From the NCBI GenBank assembly GCA_003542295.1, contig DPKX01000070.1, forward strand, positions 1 to 10,009: a stretch of DNA of 10,009 nt, written 5' to 3'. How positions within the stretch are numbered: the stretch's first letter is position 1; every line of letters begins with the position of its first letter. The notes below the pieces were generated by a model. The model was not told where the DNA came from and ran no database searches. It saw only the letters and a list, made by a program, of their open reading frames with translations. A program made the translations under genes and the position numbers. Origin of the DNA: Candidatus Atribacter hydrocarboniphilus. GTDB taxonomy: Bacteria; Atribacterota; Atribacteria; Atribacterales; Atribacteraceae. This document shows positions 1 to 6,879 of the stretch, piece by piece.

Positions 1-355
1 GTTCGGTCCATCTTTCCTGATCATATTTTGGTGCATCATAATACTGAGTCATGAAAACATCAAAAGCAAAAGTGCCGGCAGTTAAATCGGCTGGAACTTT
101 TGTTAAGTATTCTGCTTCAGGTAATATGGTCGTAACAATTTTCATTCCCGTAAGTTGTTCAAATTCGGGGAAATAGGGTTCAATTGTTTCCTGCCACGGA
201 TGACGACAAAGCATAACATTCAGGGTTGTACCAGCAAATTGTTGCCAATTAATGTTGGCTTCACTTGCGGTGGGAATGACTGGGGCACCAAATGCATGAG
301 TAAAGGTTAAAAGAAGCATTGCCAAGGATAAAACAATAATTATTGATTTTTTCAT
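1..355 (-). CDS. ABC transporter solute-binding protein, N-terminal part (cut by window edge)
   Basis: The first 118 residues of a secreted sugar-type solute-binding protein; the rest lies beyond the left edge. The start ATG at 355 follows a strong ribosome site (GGGAGGG at 362-368). Residues 1-23 form a signal peptide: Lys-Lys, a hydrophobic core, then a plausible AFG/A cleavage site. There is no lipobox cysteine, so the mature protein should be free in the periplasm of a diderm. The mature part (ANINW, PEFEQLTG, PEAEY, DVFM) matches the N-terminal region of the binding protein at 6880-8220 block for block, so the two are paralogues. It probably captures a related carbohydrate for a second importer encoded to the left. 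A candidate promoter (445-473) would separate it from the upstream URO-D-fold genes. Ligand unknown. Confidence 0.88.
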   Translation of the reverse strand, partial: MKKSIIIVLSLAMLLLTFTHAFGAPVIPTASEANINWQQFAGTTLNVMLCRHPWQETIEPYFPEFEQLTGMKIVTTILPEAEYLTKVPADLTAGTFAFDVFMTQYYDAPKYDQERWTE

Positions 356-401
356 TACTAACCCTCCCTATTTCATTTTTTTGTTTTAAAAATTATCGTT
401 G

Positions 402-455
402 TTAAAAATGAATCGAAATAAAAATCAATAAAAAAACACAATATTTTATAAGCAT
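402..455 (-). other. possible 17-codon hydrophobic leader ORF
   Basis: An ATG at 455 follows an almost perfect anti-16S match (AAAAGGAGGTGAT; GGAGG at 460-464) with a short 4-nt spacing. It opens a 17-residue frame, MLIKYCVFLLIFISIHF, ending in TAA at 402-404. It fills much of the gap between the URO-D-fold gene and the second binding protein. It could be a small membrane peptide or a leader. The same bases also fit a promoter (445-473); if that promoter is used, the ribosome site lies upstream of the transcript start and this ORF is read only from the upstream operon. Low confidence that it is translated. Confidence 0.2.
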
Positions 456-473
456 ATCACCTCCTTTTAACAA
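445..473 (-). promoter_or_regulatory. candidate sigma-70 type promoter for the second binding protein
   Basis: Reading the minus strand, TTGTTA (473-468), a 17-nt spacer and TATAAA (450-445) match the -35 and -10 boxes at four and five of six positions. Transcription would start near 438 and give a leader of roughly 80 nt before the ATG at 355. The -35 box touches the stop codon of the URO-D-fold gene. The spacer contains a GGAGGTG block that also occurs beside the -10 region at 8255-8260. AT-rich DNA produces such matches by chance, so this is only a candidate. Confidence 0.4.
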
Positions 474-1688
474 TCAATACCCTACTCTTTTCTCAGAAAT
501 TTCTTTTACTAAATTTATAAATCTCTTCATAGTGTGAACATCTTCTCCAGTTGGGTTTGATGGTTGATATCCATCAATTCGAAACATACAGTTATCATTT
601 TTTGTAATGGACAAAATGGCATTTATTGTATTTCGTATTATATCAGGATTGGACTGCATAATTTCATTTTCACCAAGCCGGATATGATAGGGTATTATAC
701 CATTAAGTTCTTTTATCGCTTTATAGAAATCATCATTCCACCAATTCAAATCTATGACTCCAACTGGACGACTTATTTTCTTTATAGTCGAGATAAATGA
801 AGATTTTGAACCACAACTATGCCACCACCGAATATTCCCATAAAACCTTGCCAAATCGTCCTCATAAGGAAAACAAAACTCTTCATACATTCCTGGAGAT
901 ATGATTGGACAGCTGGCTTCATCATTGGCCAAACTACTCTCAATTTCTTCTTTTCCAATCAATTTTCTCCTTTCTCTGGTGAATTCTTTGCGGGTTTCGG
1001 TAATCATTTTCATTAATTGATGAACAAATTTTGGTTCTTCTATCATATCCATTAAAAGATTTTCCATGCTCCTCAATCCACAAGCAACGCCAAGAGGTGC
1101 TCTATCCCATTTATGAAAGATGACCTGATAATCCTTAGGTACCAGGATATTGAGAACTTCATAAAACTTATGAGCTAAGGGCATTAGCCCACTGGTATAA
1201 AAATTGAATGATGGAATTTTCGAAAAATCATTTCGTGTTTTGATAACCGCTCCTTCACTCGTAAAAAGCGGTTCATGATCTTTTGAATATATTACCTCAA
1301 CCCCGAAAAGACTAGGTTCAAATGCAATCCCTAAAAATATTGGTATAGTTTTTAACAAAGGAGTATCATCAGGAAAATTTAGAAAACGGTGAATATCAAT
1401 TTTTAAATTCCATTTTAGATATTGTCTCGGATCTTTATAATAATCAATAATATCAAATTTCAACAACTTAGCTTTCTGAATTCGATCCCAATCAGCAGTT
1501 ATTGGTATTCTTTTTTCCTTTCTTTTGCTCGCTGGTATGGGAGCAATGATTCCTGGTAAATATTCATCAGGACAGATGTTCGGTCCCCACATTTGCAGCC
1601 TTCTTTTATTTTCATCACTTTCATAAAGCAAAGATTTTTGATCGAAAAGGTTTTTAATTTCGTCATTAATTGTATTATTATCACTCAT
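474..1688 (-). CDS. URO-D-fold protein with His-x-Cys metal motif (MtaA/CmuA-like methyltransferase superfamily)
   Basis: A 404-residue member of the uroporphyrinogen decarboxylase fold superfamily, which includes HemE and the zinc-dependent corrinoid methyltransferases MtaA, MtbA and CmuA. It is long for the family (usually 340-380) because of an N-terminal extension of about 60 residues. The C-terminal barrel has WWHSCGS with H290 and C292, the His-x-Cys pair that binds zinc in MtaA-type enzymes. A further cysteine, C367, lies about 75 residues on, close to where the distal ligand falls in that group. However, the segment that usually carries that cysteine reads IDGY here, so the third ligand is uncertain. 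The ATG at 1688 is preceded by an AGGAAG-type ribosome site. The gene lies 33 bp after the other URO-D-fold gene, very probably in the same transcript. No corrinoid protein or reactivator is nearby, so methyl transfer is a family-level guess; HemE itself is excluded by the His-x-Cys motif and length. Confidence 0.75.
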   Translation of the reverse strand: MSDNNTINDEIKNLFDQKSLLYESDENKRRLQMWGPNICPDEYLPGIIAPIPASKRKEKRIPITADWDRIQKAKLLKFDIIDYYKDPRQYLKWNLKIDIHRFLNFPDDTPLLKTIPIFLGIAFEPSLFGVEVIYSKDHEPLFTSEGAVIKTRNDFSKIPSFNFYTSGLMPLAHKFYEVLNILVPKDYQVIFHKWDRAPLGVACGLRSMENLLMDMIEEPKFVHQLMKMITETRKEFTRERRKLIGKEEIESSLANDEASCPIISPGMYEEFCFPYEDDLARFYGNIRWWHSCGSKSSFISTIKKISRPVGVIDLNWWNDDFYKAIKELNGIIPYHIRLGENEIMQSNPDIIRNTINAILSITKNDNCMFRIDGYQPSNPTGEDVHTMKRFINLVKEISEKRVGY

Positions 1689-1721
1689 CTTCTATCACTT
1701 CCTATATAAAACATAAAGAGT

Positions 1722-2807
1722 TTAACCAATTATATAATTCTTAACAGTTTCATAGACAGTATATACATTTTCAACTGGAACATCTGCGGTAAACATATTT
1801 GCACTTGATAAAATCAATCCCCCATTCGATGAAGCAGCATCTAAAACCCGTTTCACTTCGTTTTCTACTTCTTTTTGAGTTCCCATTGGAAGGATAAATC
1901 TGGTATCAATATTTCCCATAATCGTAATTTTATTTCCATACTGTAATTTTATCGATGCAATATCCATTCCAGCTGCCGGCTCAAGGGGATGAAGTCCGTC
2001 AATTCCGATATCTATGAGATCTTGAACGACTTGATTAATATTTCCATCAGAATGAAAAAATACTGGAATCTCTTTCCCTTTTGAGCAGGCATATTTTTTA
2101 ATTACTTCAATTTCAGCTTTCAAAAGTGGAAAAAGTGAAGTTCGATAAAAATCTGGTGACATCAGTAGTCCATTGTTTCCCGCTAAATCATCTTCTAATA
2201 GAATTAATTGAACACCAGCATCAATATACATTTTGGCGATTTCTGAGTTGTATTGAGTAAATTCTTGAATGAGGTATTCAAGTTCAGAACGGTTGGTAAG
2301 AGACCAAGTCATGTAATTTTCGTATCCTAGTAACGAGGTCAACATGCCACGGCCTCCCCAAACCAAAGCACCTATATAAAAATCGGTTTCTTGATGCCAT
2401 TTTTCAATTTCTTCAGCATTTCTTTCATAAATAGTGATCGGTGGAAAACGATACAAATAAATATCGGCAGGACTTTTAATCGGTGATTCAATTAGTCCAG
2501 CATTCAAGGTTCCAAATTCCGATTCCTCAAATATTCCTCCCCAACCATCTTTAATAATTCTTCGCCCTGCTTTGCTTATACCTAAACACTCTTTTACCGG
2601 ACTTGATTCAAAAGTACAGTCAACACCTTTTAAATCTATATCCAAAAGTTCATAAACCTTGATGGTGTCATGGTATTTATCAAATTCTTTCAGGTTCTTA
2701 TTTAATATCTTACTCATTAAAATTTTATCAATTGCCCACTCCCCGGTAGCAATTCGATCAGTTTTCCCGTGATAAATACTTTGTGTAACTCTATCACGAT
2801 GATTCAT
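1722..2807 (-). CDS. URO-D-fold family protein, His-Ser-Asp variant
   Basis: A 361-residue protein of the uroporphyrinogen decarboxylase superfamily and of normal length. It begins with the typical family opening (MNHRDRVTQSIYHGKTDRIA, residues 1-20). Later family landmarks are EDDLAGNNG (205-213) with SPDF, FFHSDGN (250-256), LHPLEP (272-277) and GNID (298-301). At the position where zinc methyltransferases have His-x-Cys this protein has H252-S-D254, and the C-terminal SSAN segment has no distal cysteine. A thiolate zinc site of the MtaA kind therefore looks absent, and the chemistry is probably different from the neighbouring paralogue. The ATG at 2807 follows GGGGGA (2813-2818). The gene lies just after the terminator at 2855-2890, so it needs readthrough or a weak promoter in the 47 bp between. 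Function unassigned; pairing with a second URO-D-fold protein suggests a shared reaction sequence or heteromer. Confidence 0.78.
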   Translation of the reverse strand: MNHRDRVTQSIYHGKTDRIATGEWAIDKILMSKILNKNLKEFDKYHDTIKVYELLDIDLKGVDCTFESSPVKECLGISKAGRRIIKDGWGGIFEESEFGTLNAGLIESPIKSPADIYLYRFPPITIYERNAEEIEKWHQETDFYIGALVWGGRGMLTSLLGYENYMTWSLTNRSELEYLIQEFTQYNSEIAKMYIDAGVQLILLEDDLAGNNGLLMSPDFYRTSLFPLLKAEIEVIKKYACSKGKEIPVFFHSDGNINQVVQDLIDIGIDGLHPLEPAAGMDIASIKLQYGNKITIMGNIDTRFILPMGTQKEVENEVKRVLDAASSNGGLILSSANMFTADVPVENVYTVYETVKNYIIG

Positions 2808-2854
2808 TCTATTCCCCCAATATATTTTTAAATTATTTATTAAATTTGAGCCAT

Positions 2855-2890
2855 AAAAAAAGAACTCCTAAAAAATTAGGAGTTCTTTTT
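2855..2890 (-). terminator. intrinsic terminator after the aldolase gene
   Basis: Perfect inverted repeat: left arm 2857-2871 pairs with 2876-2890 (core GAACTCCT/AGGAGTTC), giving a 15-bp stem with a 4-nt loop. On the minus strand it starts 4 bp after the aldolase stop codon, and the paired U-run extends to seven T (2861-2855). The stem is flanked by A and T runs on both sides, so it could also act on plus-strand transcripts. It marks the end of the dehydrogenase-aldolase transcript and sets the URO-D-fold pair apart. Confidence 0.88.
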
Positions 2891-2894
2891 GAAA

Positions 2895-3593
2895 TCATTT
2901 TTTATAATCTTTTGACCATAATTGTTTATCCCAATCGGCGAGCCATTCAATGGCGTGGCTTTCCCCCAAAAGAGACGCTCCTTCTTCAATGATTGATAGT
3001 GCATCTTCAATCGAGCTAATTCTATCGGCTCCCTTGATTTTCATCTTATCTCCTACTATGCGTTTCATAATCCGAATATCGCTTACCTTACAACCAGCAG
3101 GGCCACATCCAGTAGAGGTTTTAATGTAATCAGCTCCTGAACGAGCAACAATTTCACAAGCTTTGATCTTTTCATCATGGTTGAGATAACAAGTCTCTAT
3201 GATGATTTTCACCAAAACACTCGGTTTTTTATCTTTAACTGCTTTAACAAATTGCTTCAATTCATTTTCCACGTAGTCATATTCTTTTGATTTCAGTTTT
3301 GAAATGTTAATAACTAAATCAAGGTCTTCCGCTCCGTTGTCAATTTCTTCAAGGGCTTCAGCAATTTTTATCTTGGTCGTATTTGCACCATGAGGAAAAC
3401 CAACTACATGCCCCACTTTTGCCTTGTCTCCTATAATTTGTTTAGCAAAGGAAACCCAACATGGGTTGACATAAACTGCCGAAAATCCATACTGAATGGT
3501 CTCTTCACATCTTTTACGTATCTCATTTTCAGTAGCATAAGGTTCTAATATCGAATGATCTTGCATTGCAGCAAATTGTTCCCTGGTTATCAT
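2895..3593 (-). CDS. DeoC-family class I aldolase with altered phosphate-binding loop
   Basis: A 232-residue TIM-barrel aldolase of the deoxyribose-phosphate aldolase (DeoC) family, of normal length. Family landmarks are DHSILEP (12-18), VNPCWV (42-47), VVGFPHGANTT (63-73), DLDLVIN (90-96) and IIETC. The Schiff-base lysine is K158 in YIKTSTG, the second active-site lysine is K187, and the proton-relay aspartate is D92. The phosphate pocket differs: after K187 the usual xxGGIR/GGVR segment reads GADRIS, putting Asp-Arg in place of Gly-Gly, and the later GxSSG reads GESHA. So carbon-carbon cleavage to an aldehyde is likely, but 2-deoxyribose-5-phosphate may not be the substrate. The chosen start is the ATG at 3593, 7 nt after GGAGG (3601-3605). 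A longer frame begins with TTG at 3629 directly after the dehydrogenase stop but has no ribosome site. It is the last gene before the terminator. Confidence 0.85.
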   Translation of the reverse strand: MITREQFAAMQDHSILEPYATENEIRKRCEETIQYGFSAVYVNPCWVSFAKQIIGDKAKVGHVVGFPHGANTTKIKIAEALEEIDNGAEDLDLVINISKLKSKEYDYVENELKQFVKAVKDKKPSVLVKIIIETCYLNHDEKIKACEIVARSGADYIKTSTGCGPAGCKVSDIRIMKRIVGDKMKIKGADRISSIEDALSIIEEGASLLGESHAIEWLADWDKQLWSKDYKK

Positions 3594-3600
3594 TAACATT

Positions 3601-3605
3601 CCTCC
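3601..3605 (-). promoter_or_regulatory. ribosome binding site deciding the aldolase start
   Basis: GGAGG on the minus strand, 7 nt before the ATG at 3593. It fixes the start at MITREQ. The alternatives are a TTG at 3629 (no ribosome site) and an ATG at 3599 (only 1 nt from the site). Confidence 0.8.
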
Positions 3606-3629
3606 AATAATTAATAATATTTTGCTCAA

Positions 3630-4796
3630 CTACAATGAAAATTTAAAAAGTTCGATAATATCTTGCTCAGTAGCCACCACTGGATTAGTATAAACATCAC
3701 CGCATTTCAAAGTTGGATTGATTAAACCATTAATGTCTTTTTCTTCCAATCCAAAATCCGACAAATGAATTGATAATCCAATTCTTTTTTGAAATTCACT
3801 AAAAACCTTTGAAGCTAAATCAGCATCTATATTTTCAATTTCCATTTTAATACCTTCTGCAATCCAACGGATTATTCGATCAAACTTCTCAACTTTTCCT
3901 GGATAAGAAAAACGGACAATCGAAGGGTAAATAGCTGCCAAAGTTTCTCCATGACGAATCTTTGGATATCGACCAGAGATAGGTTGACCCATAGCATGAG
4001 GTAAGGTGGTCCCCGAATAAGCTATTCCTAAACCGGCTAAGGTATCAGCCCAAGCCATATCTTCACGTAGAATCAAATCATTTAAATTGTTTATCACCTG
4101 TGGCAGAGCTTTAGCAATGGTTTGAATTGCCTTTTCACAAATCATATCAGTCATCCGATTGGCATTTATACAAACATAGGATTCAACTGCGTGAGATAAG
4201 GCATCAAATCCAGTAACAGCTGTCATATATTGGGGCAAACTAACCGTTAAGGTTGGATCAACGATGGCTACCTTGGGAAAAATTTCCTCTGAAACAATGG
4301 TTGATTTAATGCCCTCTTGAGGATTGGTTAGAACGGAATATTTGGTCATATGGCTGCCAGTACCGGAGGTGGTTGGTATGGCTATAACTGGAATAGTATG
4401 TTCAACTGTTCTTTTTGCAGTGGAATAAACATAGTCCCAAGCAGATCCCCCAGTACAAGCGGTTACCGATAGAGCTTTGGCGACATCCATCGTGCTTCCC
4501 CCTCCCAAGGCGACAATTGCATCAAATTTTTTGGAATTGAGTGATTTTACTGCATCATCAACATCAGAAACTATGGGGTTGTCATGGATTGTTGACCAAA
4601 AGAATAGATGAAAGTCGTCTTCTATCAATTGATCTGCGACTCTTTTCAAATATCCCATTTCCTCCATTTTCTTTTGAGCAACAATGAGAAGAGTATTCCC
4701 AAAAGATTTGAGCTCGTTTTTTAAACTTTTTAACGAATCAGTTCCAAAAAGGAGCTTGGTTTGAAGTTCAAAGGAAAAAAAATTCGGATCTATCAT
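3630..4796 (-). CDS. iron-containing (group III) alcohol dehydrogenase
   Basis: A 388-residue NAD(P)H-dependent alcohol dehydrogenase of the group III (FucO/DhaT/AdhB) family, with normal length and both domains complete. Numbering from the ATG at 4796: the cofactor loop GGGST is near residues 98-102, followed by IPTTSGTGSH (140-149). The four metal ligands are all present: D198 and H202 in GFDALSHAVESY, H267 in PHAMG, and H282 in RHGETLA. The enzyme should interconvert an aldehyde and an alcohol, probably reducing the short aldehyde released by the aldolase encoded next to it and so re-oxidising NADH. That role is an inference from context. The chosen start has AAGAGGTG (4801-4808) 4-6 nt upstream; a frame 11 codons longer (ATG at 4829) has no ribosome site. 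The stop abuts the next reading frame, and the 36-bp gap to the aldolase ATG indicates co-transcription. Exact substrate cannot be read from sequence. Confidence 0.9.
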   Translation of the reverse strand: MIDPNFFSFELQTKLLFGTDSLKSLKNELKSFGNTLLIVAQKKMEEMGYLKRVADQLIEDDFHLFFWSTIHDNPIVSDVDDAVKSLNSKKFDAIVALGGGSTMDVAKALSVTACTGGSAWDYVYSTAKRTVEHTIPVIAIPTTSGTGSHMTKYSVLTNPQEGIKSTIVSEEIFPKVAIVDPTLTVSLPQYMTAVTGFDALSHAVESYVCINANRMTDMICEKAIQTIAKALPQVINNLNDLILREDMAWADTLAGLGIAYSGTTLPHAMGQPISGRYPKIRHGETLAAIYPSIVRFSYPGKVEKFDRIIRWIAEGIKMEIENIDADLASKVFSEFQKRIGLSIHLSDFGLEEKDINGLINPTLKCGDVYTNPVVATEQDIIELFKFSL

Positions 4797-5030
4797 CCAA
4801 CACCTCTTAATTCTTCTCATTTCATCCAAAAAGAAATATTTATTAAATGATATACTTTTTATCTAATTAAGGTTTTTGCATGAAATTGTTTTTCTATAAC
4901 CTTTCATGTTTTAAAATTAACCGACTATTTCGGATCCATTTTATTCCGCCTTTGAATAAAAAAAGATTAAGAGGAATTCAGTTGGTTAATAGAAATCTTA
5001 TTTTTAAAAATGTAATATGTCTAATCTATA
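4797..5030 (-). other. 234-bp gap between permease and dehydrogenase genes, with dyads
   Basis: No gene is supported here. The stretch is very AT-rich. It holds a perfect 8-bp inverted repeat with a 7-nt spacer (TTTTATTC 4939-4946, GAATAAAA 4954-4961), a 7-bp inverted repeat CATGAAA/TTTCATG (4879-4885 and 4902-4908), and a 12-bp palindrome at 5000-5011. None is followed by a U-run suitable for termination of the minus-strand transcript. No convincing -35/-10 pair was found. The gap is much longer than the others within the locus, so an internal promoter, operator or processing site for the enzyme genes is possible. Confidence 0.4.
4801..4808 (-). promoter_or_regulatory. ribosome binding site deciding the dehydrogenase start
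   Basis: AAGAGGTG on the minus strand just before the ATG at 4796. The upstream ATG codons at 4829 and 4820 lack a comparable site, and the family usually starts close to the FELQTKLLFG strand, which supports the shorter protein. Confidence 0.65.
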
Positions 5031-5867
5031 CTATTCTTTTAAAGCACCAAAGGTAAGGCCTCGTACCAAGTATTTTTGAACAAAACCAATAAATATAATT
5101 GCTGGAATGATGGCCACTACCCCTCCTGCTGAAAGCTCTCCCCATTTAATTTCATAATATCCGATAAACCGGGCTACAACAACTGGCAGAGTTCGAGAAT
5201 TCCCTCCGGCAAGAACACTGGCAAATATGAAGTCATTCCAAGAAAAGATAAACCCTAAAATTGCCGTGGAAATTATTCCATTAATAGAAAGGGGAAGAAT
5301 GATCTTAAAAAAAGATCCTAATGTACTACACCCATCAATTTGAGCAGATTCCTCTAGCTCATAGGGAATTTCCCGAAAAAATCCTCTCATAACCCATATC
5401 GTCAGCGCTAAGTTAATCGTAATGTGCATCAATATGAGAGAGATACGAGTATCGGTTAGATTAAACCTTCTAAACATGAGATAAAAAGGAAGAAGAACAC
5501 CAATTGGGGGAGCCATTCGGGTACTTAAAATCCAAAATGCCAAGTCCTTCTTTCTTTTAAAGTTAAATCTTTCCAAAGCATAGGCTCCCGGTAAACCAAT
5601 TATAAGAACAATCGCCAAAGATATCCCTGCGACTAATAAACTATTTTTGAAAGCATTAATAAAGTCTTGATTTTTAAGTATACTTTCATAATTTTCAGTG
5701 GTCGGTTGAAAAAACCACTTGGGAGGAATGCTCATAGAATCTACTGAATTTTTAAAAGAGGTGGTAACCATCCAGATTATGGGAAAAAGCATAATTATAA
5801 CAATAGCCAATACAACGATAAAAGCAATCCGGTTTTTAAGTATTTCTATTCCTTTCCAGCTTCTCAT
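5031..5867 (-). CDS. ABC sugar transporter permease, MalG type
   Basis: A 278-residue inner-membrane permease of the carbohydrate uptake (CUT1) family, normal length for MalG-type subunits. It has a short cytoplasmic N-terminus and a first membrane segment at about 13-35. A periplasmic stretch ends with the family-typical NYESILKN (59-66), followed by five more hydrophobic segments. The EAA loop that docks onto the ATPase is at about 171-192 (EESAQIDG, then IILPLS), and the FSWNDFIFA segment (208-216) is characteristic. It should pair with the MalF-type subunit encoded 26 bp upstream. The ATG at 5867 is preceded by GGAGG at 5880-5884, a rather long 12-nt spacing; an in-frame stop just upstream excludes an earlier start. 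No ATPase gene follows. Confidence 0.93.
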   Translation of the reverse strand: MRSWKGIEILKNRIAFIVVLAIVIIMLFPIIWMVTTSFKNSVDSMSIPPKWFFQPTTENYESILKNQDFINAFKNSLLVAGISLAIVLIIGLPGAYALERFNFKRKKDLAFWILSTRMAPPIGVLLPFYLMFRRFNLTDTRISLILMHITINLALTIWVMRGFFREIPYELEESAQIDGCSTLGSFFKIILPLSINGIISTAILGFIFSWNDFIFASVLAGGNSRTLPVVVARFIGYYEIKWGELSAGGVVAIIPAIIFIGFVQKYLVRGLTFGALKE

Positions 5868-5893
5868 CTTAAATAATTTCCTCCATTAAATCT

Positions 5894-6781
5894 TTACTTG
5901 AGAATGCTTTCTTCAAAACCAGTCCTCCGAATCACAAACATGGTAATAATATTGATGATAAATAGAAAAATGATGACCAATGCTCCAGAATAACCAATGT
6001 CAAGATTACGAAAAGCATTAAGATAAATATTTATATTCAGGGTTTCAGAGGCATGCCCAGGTCCACCCCCGGTAAGTGAGTAAATAATATCGAAAGTACG
6101 GAAACTATCAATAAGCCGAAAAACAAATGCTATACTCAAAATTGGCTTCAAAAGAGGTAAGGTTATATTTTTTAGGGTTTGAAAACCAGTTGCTCCTTCA
6201 ATTTTGGCAGCTTCATAAGGTTCTTTGGGGAGGGACATAAGCCCCGAGGATATAATTAAAATCATGAAAGGAGACCATTGCCAGGTATCGACAACAACTA
6301 AGGAAGGTATGACCGAATTGTACCCAGCGATCCATTCGGAACCCTGCAGACCTATTTTTTGAAGGATGTAATTGATAATTCCCAAAGAGGGGCTAAACAT
6401 AATTCTCCATATGTAGGCGGTTGCAACCGGCATTGCAACCATGGGTAAAATCAGCAGAGTACGTAAAATGTTTTTTCCTTTAAATTCTCTCCCAAAAAGC
6501 AAGCCAACCCCTAATCCGATAAGTAATTGCAAGATTACTCCAAGACCACTGAAATATAAGGTCGTTTTTAAAGTACTCCAAAATTCCTCATTAGTTATCG
6601 CTTTAATAAAATTATTAATCCCTATAAAATGTCTTTGATTTGGATAAATTAAATCATAGTTCTGAACACTTGCCCAAAGGTTATAAAAAAAAGGAAAAAG
6701 CGTAAATATAATTAGGGTTATGATGCTTGGTAAAAGGAGATAATATACGATTTTACGACGTTGAGAAATTTTCTTTATCAT
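5894..6781 (-). CDS. ABC sugar transporter permease, MalF type
   Basis: A 295-residue inner-membrane permease of the CUT1 family and the partner of the MalG-type subunit. Visible features, numbered from the ATG at 6781, are a first membrane segment at about 11-34, a periplasmic loop with FIGINNFIKA (52-61), and further membrane segments. The EAA loop is at about 190-211 (EAAKIEGA, then TLPLL), followed by the SLTGGGPG signature (235-242). Start choice: the ATG at 6781 sits 7 nt after GAGGG (6789-6793). A frame 19 codons longer starts with TTG at 6838 inside the intergenic hairpin and has no ribosome site, so it is rejected. It follows the binding-protein gene by 98 bp. Specificity is set mainly by the binding protein and is unknown. 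Confidence 0.93.
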   Translation of the reverse strand: MIKKISQRRKIVYYLLLPSIITLIIFTLFPFFYNLWASVQNYDLIYPNQRHFIGINNFIKAITNEEFWSTLKTTLYFSGLGVILQLLIGLGVGLLFGREFKGKNILRTLLILPMVAMPVATAYIWRIMFSPSLGIINYILQKIGLQGSEWIAGYNSVIPSLVVVDTWQWSPFMILIISSGLMSLPKEPYEAAKIEGATGFQTLKNITLPLLKPILSIAFVFRLIDSFRTFDIIYSLTGGGPGHASETLNINIYLNAFRNLDIGYSGALVIIFLFIINIITMFVIRRTGFEESILK

Positions 6782-6788
6782 TCCTTTT

Positions 6789-6793
6789 CCCTC
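6789..6793 (-). promoter_or_regulatory. ribosome binding site deciding the MalF-type permease start
   Basis: GAGGG on the minus strand, 7 nt before the ATG at 6781. This supports the shorter protein over a TTG start at 6838. Confidence 0.7.
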
Positions 6794-6817
6794 ATGTTTC
6801 AAAGATTTCTCTCCCCC

Positions 6818-6866
6818 TTTTTTTGATAGGGGCTCCAAATCATTCTGGAAACCCCTATCAAAAAAA
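6818..6866 (-). repeat. 15-bp intergenic hairpin between binding protein and permease genes
   Basis: Perfect inverted repeat 6818-6832 / 6852-6866 (core GATAGGGG/CCCCTATC plus seven T:A pairs). Within the 19-nt loop a further TCCA/TGGA pair (6834-6837, 6846-6849) can extend it. On the minus strand the stem is followed by A and G runs, not T, so it is not a standard terminator in that direction. Its position just after the binding-protein stop resembles the hairpins that raise binding-protein mRNA level over permease mRNA in maltose-type operons. That role is inferred. Confidence 0.7.
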
Positions 6867-6879
6867 ATTCTATGACTTT

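Noticed and set aside
564..1016. Two plus-strand frames inside the first URO-D-fold gene
   Set aside because: They are shadows of the coding strand with low-complexity translations and no ribosome sites.
474..1688. Calling this gene hemE (uroporphyrinogen decarboxylase)
   Set aside because: The His-x-Cys motif, length, N-terminal extension and lack of any tetrapyrrole gene nearby argue against the haem-pathway enzyme.
6782..6838. Longer N-terminus for the MalF-type permease from a TTG
   Set aside because: It starts inside the intergenic hairpin, has no ribosome site, and adds a charged stretch absent from the family.
6818..6866. Hairpin as an intrinsic terminator on the minus strand
   Set aside because: No U-run follows the stem in that direction, and the downstream permeases clearly belong with the binding protein.
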